The notes below the pieces were generated by a model. That model was given only the letters and a program-made list of their open reading frames with translations, searched no databases and was not told the origin of the DNA. From the NCBI GenBank assembly GCA_002701555.1, contig NZVS01000035.1:1-10419 (forward strand): a DNA stretch of 10,419 bases, read 5' to 3'. The translations under genes and the position numbers were made by a program. Origin of the DNA: Alphaproteobacteria bacterium. Lineage in GTDB: Bacteria > Pseudomonadota > Alphaproteobacteria > Micavibrionales > Micavibrionaceae. The first letter of the stretch is position 1. Every line of letters starts with the position of its first letter. Below are positions 5,057 to 10,419 of the stretch, piece after piece.

Positions 5057-6406
5057 ATGAAAAAATATATTCCCTTATTTGCTTTTTTTACTGTCACTTT
5101 GGCAGTAAGTGCATGTTCAACAGTCGATAAGCTCAATCCCTTCGGTGAAGAAGAGCAGAAAGTTGTCCTTCAGGGAGAACGTCAATCCGTTATATCTTTT
5201 CAGAAAGACCTGGAGCCTGATGACGTGGCTTTAGAAGCCGAAGGGTTTATTGCTCCTGAAACATGGAGAAATGATTTCTGGCCGCAAGCAGGCGGGTACC
5301 CTAACCATGCAATGCAAAATCTTGCACTTAGCCCATCAAAACTGACCAAAGCGTGGACAGCAGATATAGGTGAAGGTGCACATAAGAATCTTCCGCTAAC
5401 AACACAGCCAATTATTTTTAATGATAAGATTTACACAATGGATGCAGATTCAAAATTATCTGCCTTTGGTATTTCTAACGGTAAAAAGCTATGGGAAAAA
5501 TCCCTGCGCCCTAAAACAGAAGATGAGGCCGTTATCGCCGGAGGAATGTCATATTCCTCAGGTCGTTTATACGCGACATCAGGTTATAATCACGTCTATG
5601 CGTTAAACCCTGATAATGGAAAAGTGATTTGGCAGGTTCGCCTTGAAGCGCCTGCCCGGGCCGCCCCAACAATTCTGGATGAGCGCGTTTTTGTTGTAAC
5701 AGTCAATAACCACCTTCTCGCATTAGGCGCTGAGGACGGTAAGATTTTGTGGGATTACCAAGGCTTATCGGAACAGGCAGGACTTGTAGGTATGGCATCA
5801 CCCGCAGCGAATAAAGATATTGTTGTTCCTGTATTCACATCAGGCGAGATGTATGCGCTGCGCGTTGAAAACGGTTCTGTCGCATGGTCTGAAACCCTGT
5901 CGCCTCTTGCTCGTTCGGCAGGGGGCTTGAATTCGATTGCCGATATAAGAGGTATGCCAATCATTGATAAAGGTCGTGTTTATGCGGCCAGTTATGGTGG
6001 TAAGATGGTTGCTTTGGACGAGCGCACCGGCTCAAGATTATGGCAGCGTGAAATCGGTACTTCCGAAACGATCTGGGTTGCAGGAAATCATCTGTTTGTA
6101 CTTACAACAGGCAATGAGGTTGCTGCACTGGGAAGTGATACAGGTACGATAAGATGGGTAACACGTTTGCCAAAATATGCAGACCCTAAAGATAAAGAAG
6201 GGCCTCTAGTTTTTAAAGGGCCTGTGCTTGCGGGAGGTCGCCTGATTGTTGCGGGGACCGAAGGTCGTATTATAGAGATAGAGCCGCAAGACGGCAAAAT
6301 TTTAAGGGAATGGTCCGTTGGTGAGGACATAATAGCTGCACCTGTTGTTGCTTCTAATGCACTTTTTATCCTTACCCGTGATGGGAAATTACACGCTTTT
6401 CAATAA
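5057..6406 (+). CDS. bamB: outer membrane protein assembly factor BamB (beta-propeller lipoprotein)
   Basis: This encodes 449 residues. The signal peptide ends in the lipobox A-V-S-A-C with the acylated cysteine at residue 20. From about residue 95 to the end there are PQQ-like beta-propeller repeats, seen as recurring W-x(n)-G-x(2)-A/P...G-x-[LV]-x-A-[LF] units: KLWEKSL, VIWQVRL, ILWDYQG, VAWSETL, RLWQREI and IRWVTRL each open a blade after an NG, DG or TG turn. BamB binds the POTRA domains of BamA and helps insert beta-barrel proteins in the outer membrane. The chain is longer than E. coli BamB (392 residues), mostly through an N-terminal linker at about 25-90. AAAGGA at 5042-5047 gives the ATG at 5057. 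der begins 19 bases after the stop, so the genes are very likely co-transcribed. Confidence 0.93.
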   Translation: MKKYIPLFAFFTVTLAVSACSTVDKLNPFGEEEQKVVLQGERQSVISFQKDLEPDDVALEAEGFIAPETWRNDFWPQAGGYPNHAMQNLALSPSKLTKAWTADIGEGAHKNLPLTTQPIIFNDKIYTMDADSKLSAFGISNGKKLWEKSLRPKTEDEAVIAGGMSYSSGRLYATSGYNHVYALNPDNGKVIWQVRLEAPARAAPTILDERVFVVTVNNHLLALGAEDGKILWDYQGLSEQAGLVGMASPAANKDIVVPVFTSGEMYALRVENGSVAWSETLSPLARSAGGLNSIADIRGMPIIDKGRVYAASYGGKMVALDERTGSRLWQREIGTSETIWVAGNHLFVLTTGNEVAALGSDTGTIRWVTRLPKYADPKDKEGPLVFKGPVLAGGRLIVAGTEGRIIEIEPQDGKILREWSVGEDIIAAPVVASNALFILTRDGKLHAFQ

Positions 6407-6425
6407 TATATAGAAATCAAATTTT

Positions 6426-7850
6426 ATGACCTTTACACTTGCTATATGCGGGCGCCCGAATGTCGGGAAATCAACGCTATTTAATCGTATCGCTGGGCGC
6501 AAACTTGCGATTGTTCACGACCGTCCCGGTGTAACGCGTGATTGGCGTGAAGCGGATGCCTATCTTGCGGGCCGAAATCTCAAAATCATAGATACGGCAG
6601 GCTTGGAAGACGTTCTTGACCAGTCTTTGGAGGCGCGTATGCGTGGCCAGACGAAAGCTGCACTCGAACATGCGAATGCCGTATTGTTCGTAATTGACGG
6701 ACGGGAAGGTGTGACGGCACTCGATAAACATTTTGCAAGCTGGCTGAGAAAGCAAGACATTCCTGTGATATTGGCGGCCAATAAATGTGAAAGCGAAGTC
6801 GCTGTCCAGGCAGGTATTGCTGAATCCTACCAGCTTGGCTTGGGCGCGCCTATACCATTATCAGCCGAACATGGTCACGGGCTTGATCTTCTGTATGAAG
6901 CTCTTCTTCCTCATTGGCCAGAGGAAGAGGAAGAAGATTACGATGAAGACGAATTTTCCGATGATATTCCCGATGATATTGACGATCTGGAGGGGCGTGA
7001 GGATTTTGATTTCGCAGAAAACACGCCTGAAGAAGATGAAACCAAACCTATTAAAATAGCCATTGTAGGCCGTCCGAATGCCGGAAAATCAACACTTGTT
7101 AATGCGCTGATAGAGGAAGAGCGAATGCTGACCGGACCGGAAGCAGGCATTACGCGTGATGCAATCACTATAGAATGGGAATATAAAGACCGCCCTCTGC
7201 GCCTAGTCGATACAGCGGGTATGCGTAAACGCGCAAAAGTTGTCGACACTCTCGAGCGCATGTCTGTAGAAGAATCATTGCGTGCCATACGCTTGGCGCA
7301 AGTGGTCATATTAATGGTTGACGCGGAAACCCCTCTTGAGAAACAGGATTTACAAATTGCACAATTGGTGGAGCGCGAAGGGCGTGCGCTAATACTTGCA
7401 ATCAATAAGTGGGATTTAATTCGTGAAAAATCCGAACTTATTGACGAAATCCGCTACAAAGCAGGAATTGCAATGTCACAATTGGCAGATGTGCCGATAG
7501 TAACATTATCCGCTCTACGTGGTAAGAATCTCAATAAACTGATGGATACAGTTCTTTCCACCTATTCCCTCTGGAATACGAGGGTTTCGACCGGAAAAAT
7601 GAATAGATGGCTTGCGGGAATAGAAAGTAGACATCCGGCGCCGATGGCTCAGGGACGGCCAAACAGGCTTCGCTACATAACTCAGATCAAAGCTCGTCCA
7701 CCAACCTTTGCTTTATGGGTAAGTCGTCCTGATGCGCTGCCGGCAAGCTATAAACGTTATGTAGTTAATGCTATACGCGAGACCTTTAACTTGCCTTCGG
7801 TTCCGATACGACTACTTTTAAGAACGAGTAAAAATCCGTATTCAAATTAA
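6426..7850 (+). CDS. der: ribosome assembly GTPase Der (EngA)
   Basis: This encodes 474 residues with two consecutive G domains and a C-terminal KH-like domain, an arrangement unique to Der. Domain 1 has GRPNVGKST (9-17), PGVTRD (34-39), DTAG (56-59) and NKCE (119-122). Domain 2 has GRPNAGKST (215-223), DTAG (262-265) and NKWD (327-330). The KH-like part starts near residue 385 (TGKMNRWLAGIE) and includes RYITQIKARPPTFALWVSRP. Der acts in maturation of the 50S subunit in the cytoplasm and is essential in most bacteria. A strongly acidic linker at about 166-206 joins the G domains; an acidic linker is also found in E. coli Der. In domain 1 the usual NKxD has Glu in place of Asp. No good Shine-Dalgarno precedes the ATG, so translation may be coupled to bamB, which ends 19 bases upstream. 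Confidence 0.97.
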   Translation: MTFTLAICGRPNVGKSTLFNRIAGRKLAIVHDRPGVTRDWREADAYLAGRNLKIIDTAGLEDVLDQSLEARMRGQTKAALEHANAVLFVIDGREGVTALDKHFASWLRKQDIPVILAANKCESEVAVQAGIAESYQLGLGAPIPLSAEHGHGLDLLYEALLPHWPEEEEEDYDEDEFSDDIPDDIDDLEGREDFDFAENTPEEDETKPIKIAIVGRPNAGKSTLVNALIEEERMLTGPEAGITRDAITIEWEYKDRPLRLVDTAGMRKRAKVVDTLERMSVEESLRAIRLAQVVILMVDAETPLEKQDLQIAQLVEREGRALILAINKWDLIREKSELIDEIRYKAGIAMSQLADVPIVTLSALRGKNLNKLMDTVLSTYSLWNTRVSTGKMNRWLAGIESRHPAPMAQGRPNRLRYITQIKARPPTFALWVSRPDALPASYKRYVVNAIRETFNLPSVPIRLLLRTSKNPYSN

Positions 7851-7887
7851 GTCATTGTAAAAAAAATTATAAAGGAGCTATTTTCTC

Positions 7888-8724
7888 ATGGAAGATCTTG
7901 CAACTGAGTATTTACCCTATATCACTGAAATAGGTCTGCGTCTTGTCAGTGCCATTCTTATCCTAATCGCTGGATGGTTTATGGGGAACTGGGCAAAAAA
8001 ACGTGTCACAAGTTTTGAAAGAGTGGATGGCACTTTAAGGGATTTTCTTGGCGGACTGGTAAAATACACTATTCTGGCAGTCGCCCTTATTACGGTTTTA
8101 GCGCAATTTGGTGTACAAACGGCATCTTTGCTGGCTGTTCTTGGCGCTGCAGGTTTAGCGATAGGGCTCGCCTTACAAGGTACTTTATCGAATGTGGCGG
8201 CAGGTGTAATGATGCTTTTTTTACGGCCTTTCAGTGTGGGGGATTACATTACAGCAGGAAACATAGCAGGCACAGTAAAGTCACTTCACTTATTTACTAC
8301 AGAATTGGCCACCCCAGATAATGTTTTTATTTCTGCGCCTAATTCGGAAATTTGGAATTCAGAAATTTACAATTATAGCCGTAATCTTCACCGCCGCCTT
8401 GATGTAGAATGTGGTATCGGTTATGCCGAAGATATCAATAAAGCTTTCAAAATCTACCAAAATGTCGTTGATAAAGAAGAGCGTTTAATCCGTACTGAAG
8501 AAAAAGAGCCAAAGATTATGGTGTCTTCGCTGGGTGACTCTTCTGTGAATGTCACGGCGCGTGTTTGGATTCTCACATCTGACTACTGGCAGGTTAAATG
8601 GGATCTGACGAAGGCTATTAAGGAAGAGCTTGATAAAGCCGGTATTAATATTCCGTTTCCTACGCGAACGATTGAATATGCAGGTGGCGAGCCTGTCAAA
8701 GTCGCCGCAAAGAAGAAAAGCTAA
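7888..8724 (+). CDS. mscS: MscS-family small-conductance mechanosensitive channel
   Basis: At 278 residues this is close to E. coli MscS (286). Three membrane helices are seen: TM1 about 12-34, TM2 about 53-75 and the pore-lining TM3 about 79-112. TM3 has the Gly/Ala pattern LGAAGLAIGLALQGTLSN and continues into the beta domain at LRPFSVGDYI. The C-terminal cytoplasmic domain ends with the conserved GINIPFPTRTIE. The channel opens under membrane tension and releases solutes on hypo-osmotic shock. A strong ribosome binding site, AAAGGAGCT, lies at 7871-7879. The gene starts 37 bases after der with no terminator between, so it may belong to the same transcript, although it has its own strong translation signal. 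No terminator is seen after its stop. A tail of lysines (VAAKKKS) ends the protein. Confidence 0.93.
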   Translation: MEDLATEYLPYITEIGLRLVSAILILIAGWFMGNWAKKRVTSFERVDGTLRDFLGGLVKYTILAVALITVLAQFGVQTASLLAVLGAAGLAIGLALQGTLSNVAAGVMMLFLRPFSVGDYITAGNIAGTVKSLHLFTTELATPDNVFISAPNSEIWNSEIYNYSRNLHRRLDVECGIGYAEDINKAFKIYQNVVDKEERLIRTEEKEPKIMVSSLGDSSVNVTARVWILTSDYWQVKWDLTKAIKEELDKAGINIPFPTRTIEYAGGEPVKVAAKKKS

Positions 8725-8744
8725 ATTTTCGAACCGCAATTATA

Positions 8745-8773
8745 TTGACATAATAATGTATATGCGATACTCT
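8745..8773 (+). promoter_or_regulatory. candidate promoter/operator before the DUF1826-like pair
   Basis: A perfect TTGACA at 8745-8750 is followed by GATACT (8766-8771, spacer 15, four of six) or TACTCT (8768-8773, spacer 17, three of six). An imperfect inverted repeat, ACATAATAATGT at 8748-8759, overlaps the -35 box and could be an operator. The -35 is convincing, the -10 less so. Confidence 0.4.
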
Positions 8774-8796
8774 GCTTTTAGTTTTTAAAGGCAGAG
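8770..8796 (+). promoter_or_regulatory. hairpin covering the ribosome binding site of the first DUF1826-like gene
   Basis: CTCTGCTTTTA (8770-8780) pairs with TAAAGGCAGAG (8786-8796) over 11 positions (one T-G wobble) around the loop GTTTT. The second arm contains AAAGG (8787-8791), the best Shine-Dalgarno candidate for the ATG at 8803. No T-tract follows, so it is not a terminator. As DNA it is also an inverted repeat that a repressor might bind. Confidence 0.55.
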
Positions 8797-8802
8797 AAAA
8801 GA

Positions 8803-9486
8803 ATGCATCAAAACTATACCACGGAATTACCAGATAACTATGACCGCCTTGTGCAGGTGGGGTCATTGGTAGAATTATTTCATGCTGCGGAAACCGTAGG
8901 GCCCGAAGTCAATATCATTGTTTATCGCCGTGGTGCGTTGTCAGGTGATTTTAATGCATTAGCAGACCTTATTGATACTCAATATTTTACAGATCGTTAT
9001 CTCAAGTCCTTGTCCAGTTTTGAAGAAAAAGACTTCTTAACACAGCTCGGTAATGGCAGAAAATTCAATAGGGACGCAAAAGAGGCTGCTTTACAGCTTA
9101 TAGAAGATATTCAGGTAACCTATCCCCATATGGTGGATGACAGAAGAGAAAAATACATGGCCTGTATTTCTGCTGAGGGTTACAGATATAAGGATACGCA
9201 TTTATTTCATTCAGATGGTGCTGTCTGGCGGTTATTGGCCTGCTATACCGATCCTGCGACGGAATGGATTAAAAACGAATACAGCAAATATGTAGGTAAT
9301 ATGGGTGATACACCTATATACGATAAGGCCGATAATGCCCTAACTTACCAATTTCAACCAGGTGATATATGGTTACAGGCTGGTGATTACAGAAATCAAA
9401 ACTCAACAGCTTTTCTGCATAAAGCACCAGAGCCTGAGCTGAGACACCAGAGGTTAATGATTGTTGGCAATCTTGCGCATAGCTAA
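8803..9486 (+). CDS. DUF1826-like protein, copy 1
   Basis: This encodes 227 residues with no signal peptide or membrane helix, so it is probably cytoplasmic. The core LFHSDGAVWRLLACYTDPATEWI (here split: LFHSDGAVWRLLACY at 134-148, then ATEWIKNE) followed by a GDIWLQ turn (187-192) and a late HKAPEPELRHQRLM resembles the DUF1826 family pattern of FH-x-D, RL-x-Y, G-T-E-W and H-R-[SA]-P...R-L. His136, Asp138, His206 and Arg217 fall in the order H-x-D...H...R seen in Fe(II)/2-oxoglutarate oxygenases; this is suggestive only. From memory, DUF1826 genes occur near zinc-regulated genes in some proteobacteria; no biochemical role is established to my knowledge. The start is preceded by AAAGG inside a hairpin. 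A paralogue follows after 11 bases, so the two are co-transcribed. Confidence 0.75.
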   Translation: MHQNYTTELPDNYDRLVQVGSLVELFHAAETVGPEVNIIVYRRGALSGDFNALADLIDTQYFTDRYLKSLSSFEEKDFLTQLGNGRKFNRDAKEAALQLIEDIQVTYPHMVDDRREKYMACISAEGYRYKDTHLFHSDGAVWRLLACYTDPATEWIKNEYSKYVGNMGDTPIYDKADNALTYQFQPGDIWLQAGDYRNQNSTAFLHKAPEPELRHQRLMIVGNLAHS

Positions 9487-9497
9487 AAGTAATAAAA

Positions 9498-10181
9498 ATG
9501 CAGAAAATTATTACCAAGTTACCTGATAATTATAACCGCTTGATACAGGTCGGATCACTTGAAGGGATGTTCAGCGCAGTTGAGTGCGCGGGTCCTGACG
9601 TTAATCTCATTATATGGAGAAGGGGGGCGCTTGAAGGCGATTTTAACGCGCTTGCCGATTGTCTGTCTGATTCATCGTTAGAGGATAAATCAATAAGCTA
9701 TCCAGAGCTATATTTAAAAAGTACGGATATCATCAAGCCTGCTGATCTATCTCTTAGCAGTCACTTCAGCACCGCATGTGCTACCATATATAAAGATATA
9801 GAAGATCTTGCCGAACTCCGCCCCGGTGATGTTGAAATGCATACTCTTCGCAGTATAGGACACCATGGATATGAAGAAGCAGATATTCACGACTTCCATT
9901 CAGATCAGGATTACTGGCGCTTTATGGCATGTTATGCAGGATTAGGTACTGAATGGATAAAGAACGAGGATTGCATACAGGATGATGCGCGGGAGGGGTT
10001 CTATTACGCCACTGAAGAGGCCGTGCATTATCATTTTCAAGAAGGTGATGTCTGGCTTCAGAGCGGTGAAGGATTAACAGGCCGACCACCTTTTTTACAT
10101 AGGGCACCTGATGTTACATTTAATAAGGGCGACAAACCGCAAAAGCGTTTAATGTATGTTGCGGATTTGTCTATGTCTTAA
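9498..10181 (+). CDS. DUF1826-like protein, copy 2
   Basis: This has 227 residues, the same length as copy 1, and lines up with it throughout: LPDNYNRLIQVGS, RRGALEGDFNALAD, FHSDQDYWRFMACY, GTEWIKNE, QEGDVWLQSG, FLHRAPD and KRLMYVADL. Differences concentrate in residues about 58-125 and in the stretch between the late His and Arg. The putative ligand set is His134, Asp136, His201 and Arg217. Divergence at protein level is substantial, so the duplication is old and the copies may differ in partner or substrate, or form a heterodimer. The ATG lies 11 bases after the first stop codon and has no clear Shine-Dalgarno, which suggests translational coupling. The stop TAA at 10179-10181 directly abuts the stop of the convergent dehydrogenase gene. 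Function is unknown. Confidence 0.75.
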   Translation: MQKIITKLPDNYNRLIQVGSLEGMFSAVECAGPDVNLIIWRRGALEGDFNALADCLSDSSLEDKSISYPELYLKSTDIIKPADLSLSSHFSTACATIYKDIEDLAELRPGDVEMHTLRSIGHHGYEEADIHDFHSDQDYWRFMACYAGLGTEWIKNEDCIQDDAREGFYYATEEAVHYHFQEGDVWLQSGEGLTGRPPFLHRAPDVTFNKGDKPQKRLMYVADLSMS

Positions 10182-10419
10182 CTAAGCCGCTTTGGAATGC
10201 GTTTGAGCAGTAATGATTTCACCATGTTTGGTGCAATCGGTTGAGGCAAGCTCAAGAAATGCAGGCATTAAGACTTCAGGATGAGGAACGTCCTCAGGAT
10301 TTTCACCCGGATAAGCACTTGCGCGCATTTTTGTTCTGACGCGGCCCGGATCTAGTACATTAACTCTTAAATTAGTTTTTGTAGTTTCCGCGGCATATGA
10401 CATCGCCAAAGCTTCCAAA
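10182..10419 (-). CDS. short-chain dehydrogenase (YciK-like SDR), C-terminal part
   Basis: The frame is open to the window edge; the start lies beyond 10419, and the TTG at 10418-10416 is an internal Leu codon. The visible 79 codons give LEALAMSYAAET, which is the helix after the catalytic Y-x3-K of SDR enzymes, then NLRVNVLDPGRVRTKMRASAYPGE (as NLRVNVLDPG and RVRTKMRASAYPGE), the strand and PG turn that contact the NAD(P) cofactor. TKMRASAYPGENPEDV and PEVLMPAFLELAS closely resemble the C-terminal region of E. coli YciK, whose substrate is uncertain. The Rossmann glycine motif and catalytic Ser-Tyr-Lys are outside the window. The gene is convergent with the DUF1826-like pair with no base between the stop codons. 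The SDR call is firm; the YciK subgroup is likely. Confidence 0.88.
   Translation of the reverse strand, partial: LEALAMSYAAETTKTNLRVNVLDPGRVRTKMRASAYPGENPEDVPHPEVLMPAFLELASTDCTKHGEIITAQTHSKAA

Noticed and set aside
6938..7405. 155-residue minus-strand frame inside der
   Set aside because: Serine- and arginine-rich product opposite the conserved Der coding sequence; a shadow frame produced by codon bias, with no ribosome binding site evidence.
8803..10181. Toxin-antitoxin or phage-defence reading of the two same-size adjacent genes
   Set aside because: The two products are paralogues of equal length with a recognisable DUF1826-like core, have no nuclease or toxin motif, and lie in a housekeeping setting without mobile-element signs.
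10182..10418. A complete small protein starting at 10418
   Set aside because: The apparent start is a TTG codon in the middle of a recognisable dehydrogenase helix, and the frame is open to the window edge. It is the end of a longer gene.

Overview
The window looks like chromosomal DNA from a Gram-negative bacterium, most probably an alphaproteobacterium of moderate to low GC. Evidence for this is the eukaryote-like homodimeric NADP-isocitrate dehydrogenase typical of that class, the outer-membrane assembly gene bamB next to der, several lipoproteins with a lipobox, a periplasmic L,D-transpeptidase and Shine-Dalgarno-type ribosome binding sites. I see no tRNA, rRNA, insertion sequence, CRISPR array or phage gene. 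The assignment below class level is open.

Layout. 1-147 is the C-terminal end of a peptidoglycan amidase. 339-872 holds two tandem, related, very small lipoprotein genes, each followed by a strong intrinsic terminator. 989-1381 is an unrecognised small cytoplasmic protein with its own promoter and a terminator shared with the opposite strand. On the minus strand, 3801-2587 (icd) and 2551-1466 (L,D-transpeptidase) follow each other with 35 bases between them. Upstream of them, also on the minus strand, is an unrecognised 120-residue protein (4268-3906) whose mRNA may be leaderless. From a divergent promoter region the plus strand runs through a YfgM-like membrane-anchored TPR protein, bamB, der and an MscS-family channel (4376-8724). 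Two tandem paralogues resembling the DUF1826 family follow (8803-10181), and they abut, with no spacer, the convergent 3' end of a YciK-like short-chain dehydrogenase that runs off the window (10182-10419).

How the genes fit together. Much of the window serves the cell envelope: amidase, lipoproteins, L,D-transpeptidase, YfgM-like protein, BamB and a mechanosensitive channel. The yfgM-bamB-der order is a conserved arrangement known from E. coli. The most interesting ideas are three. First, the two tiny lipoproteins end in a C-terminal lysine and lie near a YkuD-type transpeptidase, so they could be functional analogues of Braun lipoprotein. Second, the tandem DUF1826-like pair keeps an H-x-D...H...R pattern reminiscent of Fe(II)/2-oxoglutarate oxygenases. 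Third, a hairpin just before the first of that pair would bury its ribosome binding site. All three are inference from sequence.
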